From Nicoliella lavandulae (GTDB lineage Bacteria; Bacillota; Bacilli; Lactobacillales; Lactobacillaceae): 64,000 nucleotides of DNA. Shown here in pieces: positions 40,147 through 49,665 of the stretch. Positions within the stretch are counted from its first letter, which is position 1. Every line of letters begins with the position of its first letter. The notes beneath the pieces are model-generated. The model was not told where the DNA came from. It worked only from the letters and a program-made list of their open reading frames with translations, and made no database searches. Made by a program: the position numbers and the translations under genes. The stretch lies in contig NZ_JAWMWH010000003.1 in the NCBI RefSeq assembly GCF_037546185.1, positions 186,001-250,000 on the forward strand, given 5' to 3'.

Positions 40147-41943
40147 ATGGCAACGACTAACGATGTTAACGCACACTGGCGAAGCATCCCAGTTGCACCA
40201 AATTCAGTCCACATGCTCAATGGACAACGATATAACGACCGTAACCTGTTCAACTCAAATCAACGTTATCAAGTCCCACAAGCAACATGGGATGATTACA
40301 ACAAAGCAATCAAGAACAATGCTGATAACGCCGATTTTAAGTCGTTCATTCAGTGGTATATCAACGACCACTTTAACAACCAAGTACCACGCATTATCAC
40401 GTTGCAACGATACTACACGGGTGATTCTGATATCCACTACTGGCGGTCAGACAAGACTAATCGAGCTGATAACCGGATTGCTAACTCGTTACCGCGTTAC
40501 ATTACCAATTTCAACACAGGATTGATGATGGGTAATCCAGTCAAGTACGGTTACAGCAACGAGCAAGACCCAGATGATGACGGTAGCAACTTGCTTGACC
40601 AGATTAGCACGTTCACAGCAAATAACGATGAACCGACCAAGAATAAGATGTTGACCAAGGATTTACTGGTCACGGGGGATGCATTCGAAATGCTGTACGT
40701 GGAAAAAGGCACGAACAACGTGCGTAACTCACGTATCAACCCGAATACTTGTTTCGTTATCTGGTCGACTGACGTTGAGCCAATCGAGCTGTGTGCTGTT
40801 CGCTATTACGTGATCAGCATTGCTGGTGTCGTGAGTTATCAAGTCGAGGTCTACACAGATGAAGCTGTTTACTACTACGATGCTGGTGAAGACCCAACTC
40901 ATGACTTGAATTTTACGCATTCAGCTCAACATCCATTCCAACAAGTGCCAATCACTGAGTATGATTTTAACGATGAGCGTGTTGGATTATTTGAACCAAC
41001 GCTTGACGCGATTGACGCTTACGACAAAGCTGTTTCTGAAATGGCTAATAGCCAAGAAGACTTTAGCAATTCCACGTTGGTTATCAACGGTAAGGTCAAC
41101 TTGCCGCAAAAGTTCATTCAAGCAAATGATCATCGTAAAAATCCGTTGTATATCGACAATGAGCATCCCAACACCTTCACGATTAAGGACAAGGATAGCC
41201 AAGGCAACGAGAACAAGCCGTATATGGTCAAGAACACGATTGCGACTAACTCGAATGTAATGATTTTAAAGCCGTATGAGAACACGTCTAATCCGAACCG
41301 ACCACAGAACATCCCGACTAGTGCTAGTTATCTGACTAAGTCACTAGACGCGAATGAATGGCAAACGTATATCAACCAGTTGTTGCACGACATCCACCAA
41401 TTCACCGGGACACCCGACTTAGATGACCAATCATTTGCTGGTACGCAAACCGGTGCTGCAATGGCGTACAAGCTAATGGGCTCGTTAACTACGTTCAAAA
41501 CGTTCGTGGGTATCTTTACGAGCGGATTAATGCGGCGTATGAGCATGTTAGCAACGTATTGGACTAAGTTACCGGGTAGTGGTATCAACAACGACAGTCA
41601 AAACGACTGGGACAATGTTACCGTCACGATTACGCCTAACTTGCCTAATAACGTGCAAGATATCACGGCAGAATTGACTACGTTGACGCAAACTGGTGCC
41701 GTATCTAAGCAAACCTTACAAGATATTGCCTTCGAGTTGACTGGTGTACCGTCCGATCAAGAACAACAGCGCTTGAGTGATGAACAAGATGCTAACGATG
41801 AGCGTAACTCCAACATGATGCAAAACATGATGGACGACAGCAAGGATACAACTAGCATTCAAGGCAATCACCAACCGTTAGGTACTACTGGCGCACCAGA
41901 ACCAACTGACGGTGATGGTGAGCCTGATTTAGGGGATGACTAA
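40147..41943 (+). CDS. Portal protein (SPP1 Gp6-like)
   Basis: 598 residues, the SPP1-like portal family: ITLQRYYTGDSDIHYW, NRIANSLPRYITNFNTGLMM, GNPVKYGYSNEQDPDD, FTGTPDLDDQSFAGTQTGAA. It forms the dodecameric DNA gate at the capsid vertex. Longer than SPP1 Gp6 (about 500), mainly from a Gln/Asp-rich tail. GAAAGGAAG upstream. Confidence 0.92.
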   Translation: MATTNDVNAHWRSIPVAPNSVHMLNGQRYNDRNLFNSNQRYQVPQATWDDYNKAIKNNADNADFKSFIQWYINDHFNNQVPRIITLQRYYTGDSDIHYWRSDKTNRADNRIANSLPRYITNFNTGLMMGNPVKYGYSNEQDPDDDGSNLLDQISTFTANNDEPTKNKMLTKDLLVTGDAFEMLYVEKGTNNVRNSRINPNTCFVIWSTDVEPIELCAVRYYVISIAGVVSYQVEVYTDEAVYYYDAGEDPTHDLNFTHSAQHPFQQVPITEYDFNDERVGLFEPTLDAIDAYDKAVSEMANSQEDFSNSTLVINGKVNLPQKFIQANDHRKNPLYIDNEHPNTFTIKDKDSQGNENKPYMVKNTIATNSNVMILKPYENTSNPNRPQNIPTSASYLTKSLDANEWQTYINQLLHDIHQFTGTPDLDDQSFAGTQTGAAMAYKLMGSLTTFKTFVGIFTSGLMRRMSMLATYWTKLPGSGINNDSQNDWDNVTVTITPNLPNNVQDITAELTTLTQTGAVSKQTLQDIAFELTGVPSDQEQQRLSDEQDANDERNSNMMQNMMDDSKDTTSIQGNHQPLGTTGAPEPTDGDGEPDLGDD

Positions 41944-41945
41944 CC

Positions 41946-42872
41946 GTGCAAAACTCGGCTTATCTCGAACATCAACACATTAACCAGTTGATTGCCCAAG
42001 ACAATGCTAATGCTAAGCACTTGGACAACTACTACACGGCTGCGATGTCGATAATTGCATCCCACCTACAAGACTTTTACCGCGAATATGCGACTGACAC
42101 GGGTCTTTCATTAACGCAAGTATCACAAAGCGTTAACGGGTGGGATTTAGCCAATTTCAAGCAAGCTATCGATACACTCATGCAAGACGTCACACCCGAT
42201 AGTAACTTGCGTAAACGAATTGCCGTTGCACAAGCCCAAGCAATGATTGATAAGAAGCACACGATGGCTGCAATTGTCGGTGCTGGGATTGCGGCAGCAA
42301 CGTTCAAAGCTCAGCAATACTCGAATCAAGAGTTACCGAACCAATTTACCAAGGAATTCAACTACCGTAGTCCGACTAATTACCAGAAAAAGCAATTGCC
42401 GTCTGAACCAAAGGACAATATCAAGGATTTTAACAATCGACTTTGGGTACATTCAGACGTGATGGTTACTAGAACACAAGAAACGCTTAACAATGCGCTT
42501 CGCAAGGGTGTTGACCAAGCAGGGATGAACAAGTTAACGCAAGTCAAGTCACAATCGACTAAGCGGACTAGCGACAATCTTAGCTCATCTGCTAATGACC
42601 TTGTTTCAAGAGTGCAAATTGCATTCCGGATCACTGCAATCAACAACACCAATGCTGGTAAGTCTGATGCATACCACAACATCACGGCTAATTATGTCAA
42701 GTGGATAACACAAGAAGATACGCATGTTTGTCCTCAGTGTGAGCCGCTTGACGGTAATGTATATCCGGTCAGTGGAGCACCAAAACCGCAAATTGACACG
42801 CATTTCCAATGTCGTTGTAGCACGATCAGGTGTAATGCTGATGGCGACCTACAAGATGTATATCCAGACTAA
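41946..42872 (+). CDS. Minor head protein (SPP1 Gp7 / Mu F-like)
   Basis: 308 residues from GTG 41946. The C-terminal domain (about 230-300: FRITAINNTNAGKSDAYHNI, HVCPQCEPLDGNVYPV, THFQCRC) has the Cys-His pattern of Phage_Mu_F. It sits inside the head near the portal. Three bases after the portal stop. Confidence 0.9.
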   Translation: MQNSAYLEHQHINQLIAQDNANAKHLDNYYTAAMSIIASHLQDFYREYATDTGLSLTQVSQSVNGWDLANFKQAIDTLMQDVTPDSNLRKRIAVAQAQAMIDKKHTMAAIVGAGIAAATFKAQQYSNQELPNQFTKEFNYRSPTNYQKKQLPSEPKDNIKDFNNRLWVHSDVMVTRTQETLNNALRKGVDQAGMNKLTQVKSQSTKRTSDNLSSSANDLVSRVQIAFRITAINNTNAGKSDAYHNITANYVKWITQEDTHVCPQCEPLDGNVYPVSGAPKPQIDTHFQCRCSTIRCNADGDLQDVYPD

Positions 42873-42898
42873 CACTCGAATGAGTGTTTTTATTTTGT
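42871..42898 (+). terminator. Terminator between minor head and scaffold genes
   Basis: ACACTC-GAAT-GAGTGT followed by TTTTATTTTG. It probably limits portal-operon read-through and favours abundant scaffold/capsid message from an internal promoter. Confidence 0.85.
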
Positions 42899-42992
42899 CT
42901 TTTCTAATCCAAGACGTTAAAGAACAGGATTCTTAGTTCGGATAACTTAAAACCATTAGTCTCTCGCGACTTAAAAAGAAAGGATTTTTATT

Positions 42993-43580
42993 ATGCCAGA
43001 AGAAGACAAATTAAAGTACACACAAGACCAAGTCAACAAGATGCTTGCTCAAAAGGACAAGGAATCTTACGAGAAAGGCAGAAATGAAGCATTAGACAGC
43101 TTTAAAGACAAAACTATCTTCACGTCTGATGAATTAACTGCTAAGCGCAATGAATGGCTCAAAAAGGGCGAGGAGCGCGCGGCAATGTCAGCTGAAGAAA
43201 AAGCTAAGGCTGCATTCAAGGATCAACAAGATAGCTTAGCTGCCGAAAAGCAGAAAGTAGCCGAAGATAGACAGTCAATGGCTAGTGAACGAGCTGTTTA
43301 CTCTGCTCAATCTGAATTATCCAAGCTTGGTCTTGATACTAATCTTGCTAGCTTTGTTGCAGACGTGGATAGCGATAAGCAATCTGAGAAGATTAAAGCT
43401 CTACAAGACGCATTTACCAAGTCTAACGACGAAGCTACTAAGAAAGCTCTTGAAGGCAAGGAAAATCCACAATCCGGGGATAACTCGCAAGGTGGTGCAC
43501 CAAAAGACAAGAAAGTCGAAGATATGACACTTGCCGAACAGATGGCGTACTACAACGAGCATCCCGATGAACTAAATTAA
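42993..43580 (+). CDS. Scaffold protein (DUF4355)
   Basis: 195 residues, acidic, Ala/Lys/Glu-rich coiled coil (about 60-120) with a C-terminal basic-acidic tail (EDMTLAEQMAYYNEHPDELN), as in DUF4355 scaffolds. Directly precedes the capsid gene (15-bp gap). AGAAAGGA upstream. Confidence 0.88.
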   Translation: MPEEDKLKYTQDQVNKMLAQKDKESYEKGRNEALDSFKDKTIFTSDELTAKRNEWLKKGEERAAMSAEEKAKAAFKDQQDSLAAEKQKVAEDRQSMASERAVYSAQSELSKLGLDTNLASFVADVDSDKQSEKIKALQDAFTKSNDEATKKALEGKENPQSGDNSQGGAPKDKKVEDMTLAEQMAYYNEHPDELN

Positions 43581-43595
43581 TAGGGGGAATTACTT

Positions 43596-44684
43596 ATGGC
43601 ATCACCAATCATTGGTGGAAATGTTACCAATCTAGCTAAGAATTTCGTGCCTCAAGTTTGGCTAAGATGGGTTACTGACCACTCAACACGTACTAACCGC
43701 TTTTTAAATAGCGGTGTCGCTACATCTAGCGATGAATTAACTGGTATCTTAGGTCAACCAGGGAACGGATTACATGTAACAATTCCACATATCCATTCCG
43801 TTGACTTATCATTACCAGTTCAAGACTGGAACAACCAAACTGACTTGTTTGCTAACGGAATCAATTCTTACACCGAAGAAGAAATCAAGTTCACGGACGC
43901 TCAAATGTTCGGTAGCTCTGACTACGATGACTACTTAACAGGTGCGCCTACTCTTGACGCGATTAGTCAACAATTCGCCGAATACTGGGCAAATATTGAT
44001 GAAAAACGCATGATCCAAGTCGTTAACGCAGCATTCTTGAATCAAAATATTGCTACCGCTAAGGGTGTCAACATTGGTAATGCCAAGATGTTTGACCCAG
44101 GCGATGTTGTCTTAGCTATGGGACGCATGGGGGATGTTAACGGTGCTAATCCATCAACAATTGCTGTTAACTCCGGTACTTATGCATTCATGCGTAAGCA
44201 AAACTTGATCGAGTACTTACGTCCATCAGACGGTGGTACTCCAATTGCGACATATCAAGGTATGGCTATCTTACAAGATGATGACATCCCATTAGCTGCT
44301 GATGGTACTACAACTGCTTATATCTTTGCACCAAACGCATTGGTATACAGTACTGCTACTGCACCAAACGGGATTGCGACCGTCCGTGATGAAACTCACC
44401 AAGGTGGAATCACTGGTATCAAGCATGAACGTATCAGTATTGCCCACGTTTACGGGACTAGTGCTGACTTATCAACTGGGGCAAGTCCAGAAAACTGGAA
44501 GGCTGCCTTAGCTGACAGTAAGACACCAATCTACAAGCCCGTATCTGACGATGCTTTACGTCAAATCCGTATCATCAAGTACGACTTCAAGATTACTCCA
44601 GAATTTGTTGTACCTGGTGTTAACTCACCATTACAAACTAGTGGTAGCACTACTAGCTCACAGGTTCAAACAAATAGGAAGTGA
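43596..44684 (+). CDS. Major capsid protein
   Basis: 362 residues. LAKNFVPQVWLRWVTDHSTR at the start, VNIGNAKMFDPGDVVLAMGR, DETHQGGITGIKHERISIAH: an HK97-fold capsid of the group found in SPP1-like/Lactobacillus phages. GGGGGAA upstream. Codons are the most optimised in the window (ACC, GGT, CCA), as for a highly made protein. Confidence 0.9.
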   Translation: MASPIIGGNVTNLAKNFVPQVWLRWVTDHSTRTNRFLNSGVATSSDELTGILGQPGNGLHVTIPHIHSVDLSLPVQDWNNQTDLFANGINSYTEEEIKFTDAQMFGSSDYDDYLTGAPTLDAISQQFAEYWANIDEKRMIQVVNAAFLNQNIATAKGVNIGNAKMFDPGDVVLAMGRMGDVNGANPSTIAVNSGTYAFMRKQNLIEYLRPSDGGTPIATYQGMAILQDDDIPLAADGTTTAYIFAPNALVYSTATAPNGIATVRDETHQGGITGIKHERISIAHVYGTSADLSTGASPENWKAALADSKTPIYKPVSDDALRQIRIIKYDFKITPEFVVPGVNSPLQTSGSTTSSQVQTNRK

Positions 44685-44688
44685 TTAA

Positions 44689-45030
44689 ATGACTGTCTCA
44701 GTTGACCAAGTTAAGTCGGACATCAAAATATTCCAAAAGATGAGTGATGAGCACATCCAACTTGCAATTGGGATGGGCCAATCACAAGCTCAGTCGGACA
44801 AGATTGACCCGATTGCCTTTGATTCTGGCGTTATTTTAATGGCCAAGTACTATCTTTATATCGACTGGTTCAAAGGCAATGGTGGTGTCACTGGTGCGTC
44901 TGCTTTAGGCCAATCTCAAACGGTTGCTAATCCAGATGCAACTAGTGATGGCTGGCTCGCTTTGTACCAAGATATCGTTGATAGGTATGGCCAAGCTACC
45001 AATCTAGGAAGCTTTGATATGTATGACTGA
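44689..45030 (+). CDS. Head-tail connector (Gp6/YqbG-like)
   Basis: 113 residues, helical. MTVSVDQVKSDIKIFQKMSD and AKYYLYIDWFKGNGGVTGAS fit the DUF4054/YqbG-type adaptor bound under the portal. Overlaps the next gene. Confidence 0.75.
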   Translation: MTVSVDQVKSDIKIFQKMSDEHIQLAIGMGQSQAQSDKIDPIAFDSGVILMAKYYLYIDWFKGNGGVTGASALGQSQTVANPDATSDGWLALYQDIVDRYGQATNLGSFDMYD

Positions 45031-45616
45031 CGACTTTAATTATTTGCTGCTCAAGATTAAAGAATTACAGAAAATCAACAACTCACATATCTACATCGGT
45101 GTCCCGTATGACGATGACCATATGACCATGATCGGACTGGTCAACGAATACGGGACGCAAATTCAAGCAAAACCAGGCAAGTGGTTATGCATCCCAATGG
45201 TCGGTGCGCAGGGTAAAAAGCCTAGTGAGATACCGCACTTGTACAAGCGTGGTAATTCGTTGGGTGTCAACGACTCAACGCAACCGAACGGCTATCGACT
45301 ATGCTTTGTGCTACGCAAGAGCGTCAAGATACCATCAAGACCGTTCATTCGGCACACACTTAGTCACTCAATTGGTGATTGGACTGACATGATTCAGTAT
45401 TGTTTGCAACGTGTTTTATCTGAACGGCTATACAGTGCAGATGATTTTTTTAAAGACGTTGGCACACGTATGGTCAAGGACATGCAAAAGACAATCAAGG
45501 ACATGACAGAACCCGCTAATGCGTCGTTGACGATTGCCAATAAAGGCAAAGACGATCCATTGGTCGATACTGGTAAGCTCATGAAGTCGATTATGTATGT
45601 TGTTGAGCATAAATAG
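45023..45616 (+). CDS. Head-tail joining protein (neck)
   Basis: 197 residues from ATG 45023 (AGGAAG eleven bases upstream). GVPYDDDHMTMIGLVNEYGT, SRPFIRHTLSH and DTGKLMKSIMYVVEH correspond to the HK97-gp10-like/YqbI neck family. It completes the head-tail interface. Confidence 0.75.
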   Translation: MTDDFNYLLLKIKELQKINNSHIYIGVPYDDDHMTMIGLVNEYGTQIQAKPGKWLCIPMVGAQGKKPSEIPHLYKRGNSLGVNDSTQPNGYRLCFVLRKSVKIPSRPFIRHTLSHSIGDWTDMIQYCLQRVLSERLYSADDFFKDVGTRMVKDMQKTIKDMTEPANASLTIANKGKDDPLVDTGKLMKSIMYVVEHK

Positions 45617-45627
45617 GAGGAATTTAT

Positions 45628-46047
45628 ATGTTAAAAGTTGCAATTACTAATGGTGTTAAAGACGCTAACGGAAGTTACGCTGCACCAACTGATTTAACTA
45701 GTTACGCTTTCATCGCTTCAGATGAAAAACCACAAACTGCCCACATTGGTGGTTTAAACCCTGGGGATGAAGTTGCTGACGGTCAATACTACGTTGGTGA
45801 GTTCAATACTCAAGCAGAACGTTTTGTCGGTAACTTAATCAAAGTTAGTGCATTCGTTGCTGGTGGTGATCCAACACCTAAAAACATCACCGTAACCGCT
45901 ACTGATGATGGTGCAGATGTAACTGCTAACAGCTCTGCTGCTGTTCAATCAAGCTCAGACGCTGCTAGTTCAGCACCTGCTAGCTCTGATTCAGTAAACA
46001 GTGCTAACTCTGCTCAACCAGCAAGCAGCAACGTAAACCACTTATAA
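45628..46047 (+). CDS. Putative virion protein with Ser/Ala-rich tail
   Basis: 139 residues. A folded N-terminal part (about 1-95: AITNGVKDANGSYAAPTDLT, YYVGEFNTQAERFVGNLIKV) and a low-complexity C-terminal tail made almost only of Ser, Ala, Asp, Gln, Asn, Pro. Similar tails occur in the sheath and XkdX-like proteins here. Position suggests a capsid decoration or neck protein. AGGAGG upstream. Confidence 0.55.
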   Translation: MLKVAITNGVKDANGSYAAPTDLTSYAFIASDEKPQTAHIGGLNPGDEVADGQYYVGEFNTQAERFVGNLIKVSAFVAGGDPTPKNITVTATDDGADVTANSSAAVQSSSDAASSAPASSDSVNSANSAQPASSNVNHL

Positions 46048-46048
46048 G

Positions 46049-46426
46049 ATGGATTTCGTAAATTTCGATAGTTTCGATTTCATGTTCGACCGACTTTCAC
46101 AGCCAATTACCGTTGACATCCCTTATAGTAACAGCAAGAAACGGGATGCACACGGTAAACCCATCATCGATAAAGGCCAGACGTTAGAATTGAACGAGCC
46201 AATCGTCAACGATTCTAATCCGAATCTGACGTTTACTAATCAACCTGGTGGTCAACAACCCCAAGCAACGATGTATTGGGAATCTAAGGCGGTCAAGAAT
46301 GCACCTAAAGGCACAGTTATCAAGACTGCGGACTTAGGCTCGTTCGAGACCGTCTCAAGTGGTCAAGTCGTGACGGCTGATATCGTTTACTATCAATTGA
46401 AACGAGTTGGTGATGCAAATGACTAG
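46049..46426 (+). CDS. Hypothetical head-tail junction protein
   Basis: 125 residues; beta-rich (ATMYWESKAVKNAPKGTVIK, FETVSSGQVVTADIVYYQLK). It follows the previous stop by one base and overlaps the next gene. In PBSX-like clusters this is the slot of a stopper (YqbH-like) protein, but motifs are weak. Confidence 0.6.
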   Translation: MDFVNFDSFDFMFDRLSQPITVDIPYSNSKKRDAHGKPIIDKGQTLELNEPIVNDSNPNLTFTNQPGGQQPQATMYWESKAVKNAPKGTVIKTADLGSFETVSSGQVVTADIVYYQLKRVGDAND

Positions 46427-46934
46427 CTTATCAGCACGCTTGTACGATGCGTTGATTGAAATTATTGACAAGTACAAGCCGTACGAAGATATGACTGTGA
46501 CTCGTGAGAATGTGATTGGGGAACCACCCGATTACCCGTATATCTCGGTCAATCAATACGATGATCCACAACCCATTACACGTAGTCACATATATACACA
46601 ACTGGCGGTGCCAGTACAATTTAAAGCCATTTCAGATGACGAGGACCAAGCCAAAGACTTGGGACTGTTCCTGAGACGGCTTTTTTACTACGAAGAACCG
46701 CTAGAACAACTAGATAACCAAGGCATTAAGCCGGTCAAATGTAGTTCGATTCCAGGCATCCCTAGTTATGCCGACAACCTAATTCAATTCGTATCAGGCG
46801 CTGATATGACGTTTGTCGTGATTGATGATGTTGTCGACTTGACTCGTGGTAATCAACGAATCGAAAAAGTTGGTGGCATAGTCACTGACCAAACGCATTC
46901 AACTGGTATTAATGCAATAAGAAAGGATGAATAG
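46419..46934 (+). CDS. Tail terminator / neck protein
   Basis: 171 residues from ATG 46419. SLSARLYDALIEIIDKYKPY, LAVPVQFKAISDDEDQAKDL and GLFLRRLFYYEEPL match the Gp12-like neck/terminator family (LIC_12616-type) of contractile phages. It caps the tail tube for head joining. Confidence 0.75.
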   Translation: MTSLSARLYDALIEIIDKYKPYEDMTVTRENVIGEPPDYPYISVNQYDDPQPITRSHIYTQLAVPVQFKAISDDEDQAKDLGLFLRRLFYYEEPLEQLDNQGIKPVKCSSIPGIPSYADNLIQFVSGADMTFVVIDDVVDLTRGNQRIEKVGGIVTDQTHSTGINAIRKDE

Positions 46935-46935
46935 A

Positions 46936-48120
46936 ATGCCTTACACAGTTAAGCAAATCTCTGATGTGCACTTAAAAGTCATCCTACACCGTCTTAGCAC
47001 GGTTGGTGATAGACCATTAGTTGCTATCGGGACTCCATCTACTGATGGTCAAATGCATAGTTATATCTATGACAATATCTTTGATCTCGGTAATAAGTAC
47101 GATGAAACAACTCAAGTGTACCGCGTGGCTAACAACGCTTGGGACGTAGATGAATTCCAAGGCAAAGAAATTGAAATCATCGAATACCCACAAGGTGCAT
47201 TTACGGTTAAGCCACCAATCAACCTTGATGACATTAAGCAAGAAGCAAGTGCCAACAGCAATGGGGATGTGAGCTTAAGTTCTAGTAGTGCTAATAACAC
47301 CACTGGTACAGCTAAACAAACCGCATCAAGTGCTGGGACTCAACGTCCTGGGGTAGCTTACGCCTTTGCTAACCACCTATACGATGGTTTCATGTTCGCT
47401 ACTTTAGCTGGTGCAGCCGCACAACCTACGGCTCAAGACTACTTTGACCTATCTGACATGCTATACGACAACCAACGTGTTGCCTTAGTTGGTCAAACTA
47501 CTGACTTAAAGGATATCTACAACGCATATCAACACGTTCAAGGATATCAAACTGACGATGCTAAGCTAGGTAACTTTGCAATGGTCTGGGAACCTAATTC
47601 CAAGAAATTCCCAGTCGGATCAATGCTAGGTTATGCAGCATCTAACTGGCCAGTTGACTTTAAGCACATTGGTAACTTAGACGACTTTGACGTTCCAGAT
47701 GGTTTAACTCAAGACACGATCGATGTTTTAGACCAAATTAACGGGATGACGATTGAACAAACTGCTAACGATTATATGGTATCAAGTGGTAAAGCCTTAG
47801 CTGGTAACTACTTAGACCAATTCGTTAACACTCAATACGCTGTCGATGCTTACCAATTCACGCTTCAAAACTTCTTAAACCACAAGAAATTTGGTTATAC
47901 ACAAGGCGAAATCGACTTAATGGAAGTTGCCTTAAAGGAAACTGACGGGCAATTACTAGCTAAGCGCGTCTTGTACCAACCATCTGACATCACTGCTCAA
48001 AAGCGTGCTGATGTGTCCAATACTGACGTGAGTGAACGTGAATACAACGGCTTTAAGATCAAAGCCCAAATCAATGACGACATTGAAACAATCAACGGAA
48101 TCATTGATATGACTGTTTAG
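46936..48120 (+). CDS. Tail sheath protein (DUF3383-like)
   Basis: 394 residues from ATG 46936 (AAAGGATG upstream). The C-terminal half (LFANHLYDGFMFATLAGAAA-like region and NGFKIKAQINDDIETINGII) and the place before the tube gene fit contractile sheath proteins of the DUF3383 kind. Residues about 104-140 are a Ser/Asn/Thr/Ala low-complexity insert between two domains. Its presence makes this a contractile-tail (myovirus-type) phage. Confidence 0.8.
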   Translation: MPYTVKQISDVHLKVILHRLSTVGDRPLVAIGTPSTDGQMHSYIYDNIFDLGNKYDETTQVYRVANNAWDVDEFQGKEIEIIEYPQGAFTVKPPINLDDIKQEASANSNGDVSLSSSSANNTTGTAKQTASSAGTQRPGVAYAFANHLYDGFMFATLAGAAAQPTAQDYFDLSDMLYDNQRVALVGQTTDLKDIYNAYQHVQGYQTDDAKLGNFAMVWEPNSKKFPVGSMLGYAASNWPVDFKHIGNLDDFDVPDGLTQDTIDVLDQINGMTIEQTANDYMVSSGKALAGNYLDQFVNTQYAVDAYQFTLQNFLNHKKFGYTQGEIDLMEVALKETDGQLLAKRVLYQPSDITAQKRADVSNTDVSEREYNGFKIKAQINDDIETINGIIDMTV

Positions 48121-48132
48121 GAGGTGGATTAG

Positions 48133-48675
48133 ATGACACAAATCGGTATTACTGACGCTGGCCATACGGTTAACCTATCTGATAATCCGTTTGACCATGT
48201 TGCAATTACCTTCCCTAATTGGAAAGGCGGTAAGACACTTGAACTTACCAACGACTTAATGCAAGGTAACTCGTTCACGGTTACACCAGCAACTGCGGCG
48301 TTCCAAAACACGCAAGACTGGGGTGACAACTCACATTTCTCACACAGCAATGATCATAGTGCTACTGGTACTATCATTCCGGTGCAAGATAGTGACGTTG
48401 ACAAGTTACTAATGGGTATCTTCAAGAAGTCCCACCCGGTTAAAGGCGACTTATCTGATGCGACCGCGTCAGAATGTGTCTTTAACGTGCGTTACTGGAA
48501 CAGTGCTAATGGTAAAGAATTAAAGGCACAAGGGTGCTTAATCACTAACTTACCAGCGTTCGAAGTATCTAATGGTTCGAACAGCACTCAAAACGGGAAC
48601 AGTTACCCATTCACAGCAACTGACTACGACTACACACCAGCAGCACCTGCTGACAAGAATTACGCAGTCGACTAG
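48133..48675 (+). CDS. Tail tube protein (XkdM-like)
   Basis: 180 residues, beta-rich. DNPFDHVAITFPNWKGGKTL, DSDVDKLLMGIFKKSHPVKG, VFNVRYWNSANGKELKAQGC fit the DUF3277/XkdM-like inner tube of contractile tails. Directly follows the sheath gene. AGGAGGTG upstream. Confidence 0.8.
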   Translation: MTQIGITDAGHTVNLSDNPFDHVAITFPNWKGGKTLELTNDLMQGNSFTVTPATAAFQNTQDWGDNSHFSHSNDHSATGTIIPVQDSDVDKLLMGIFKKSHPVKGDLSDATASECVFNVRYWNSANGKELKAQGCLITNLPAFEVSNGSNSTQNGNSYPFTATDYDYTPAAPADKNYAVD

Positions 48676-48702
48676 TCGAACGGACGGAGCAATCCGTCCA
48701 TA
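48676..48702 (+). other. Hairpin after the tube gene
   Basis: GGACGG-AGCAAT-CCGTCC at 48682-48699, no T tract. It may stabilise the abundant tube message or weakly attenuate transcription. Confidence 0.45.
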
Positions 48703-48731
48703 CATACTAAATTTAGGAGGAATTTATTACT

Positions 48732-49385
48732 ATGACAGAACAATCTAAGGAAACTAAGAACAGTAATGATTTAGCAGCAACTCAATTGGACTTGATGACG
48801 AAGAATCGGACGGTCAAGAAGGTCAGCTATCAAGATTTAGAAGGTACTGATCATGAAGTCGAGGCCGCATTGAAGGACCCCGGTGATTTCTACTTAGCTC
48901 AAGCTATCGATATGGTGCAAAGTGCCGATGATACGAGTGATTACGTTGGTTTATACAGCTTGATCATGGATAAGGTTCTGTTATCACCACGCTTGACTTA
49001 CCGCTACGAAAACGAACAGCTTAAAAAGGCAAAAGCAGACGTTCGCAAGCATACCATCACTGCAACCGACAAGAACGACAACGAAATTCATCTAGTAGTC
49101 AAAGTGCCAACTTATGAACGACTAGTTAATCTCATCTTCATGAGTACTCGACCAAGTAGTGCTACTAACATCACTGGATTAGTGACTGAATTAGCGAATG
49201 GCGTGCTATACGACATGAACGATAACAAGATTGACAACGACTTTTGGGAATATGGTAAGCCAGGTAACGGCTTCATGATGAGTGTGATTAACGAAACCCT
49301 TAGCTATCTTCAAAACGTTGCTAATCGTGACGGCTTCTTGTCCGTTATGAACGCGGGAATCACGTTTCTTACGCAAAAGGGCTAG
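48732..49385 (+). CDS. Tail assembly chaperone, short form (XkdN/gpG-like)
   Basis: 217 residues between tube and tape-measure genes. AALKDPGDFYLAQAIDMVQS, KAKADVRKHTITATDKNDNE, VPTYERLVNLIFMSTRPSSA, and ELANGVLYDMNDNKIDND. It ends ...FLTQKG-stop. A +1 (or -2) frameshift just before the stop would continue 94 codons in the next frame to 49665, making the long form. AGGAGG upstream. Confidence 0.82.
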   Translation: MTEQSKETKNSNDLAATQLDLMTKNRTVKKVSYQDLEGTDHEVEAALKDPGDFYLAQAIDMVQSADDTSDYVGLYSLIMDKVLLSPRLTYRYENEQLKKAKADVRKHTITATDKNDNEIHLVVKVPTYERLVNLIFMSTRPSSATNITGLVTELANGVLYDMNDNKIDNDFWEYGKPGNGFMMSVINETLSYLQNVANRDGFLSVMNAGITFLTQKG

Positions 49386-49665
49386 TTACTCTGCGTTTGA
49401 AAAAGCTGATGGGGGTATTGATACCGAGCAAGTGCAAAACGTTGCTAAGCGCAATTTTCGGTATCGTTTTATCGCTAAGTGGTTGAACATCCCTATCGAA
49501 GAGGTGCGGTCAATGACGCACGATGAAATGCTGGTCGCGACTGAAGAGGCTAAATTGTTTTTAAAGCAAGACTATGAGAGCAGCAAGCAAGCGGTCAATA
49601 ACGCGTTTGTGTCGATACTGAACCAGTTATTCGGAAAAGGTGGTGAGAACAATGGCAAGCAATGA
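49375..49665 (+). CDS. Frameshift extension of the tail assembly chaperone
   Basis: The +1 frame is open from before the stop at 49383: KRASYSAFEKADGGIDTEQV and on through RNFRYRFIAKWLNIPIEEVR to GGENNGKQ at 49665. It has no ribosome site or standard start near its beginning (only GTG 49432 inside). Sequence at the junction is CAA AAG GGC TAG; a Lys-tRNA on AAG could slip -2 onto AAA, or +1 could occur at the stop. It overlaps the tape-measure start by 14 bases. Confidence 0.72.
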   Translation, partial: KRASYSAFEKADGGIDTEQVQNVAKRNFRYRFIAKWLNIPIEEVRSMTHDEMLVATEEAKLFLKQDYESSKQAVNNAFVSILNQLFGKGGENNGKQ

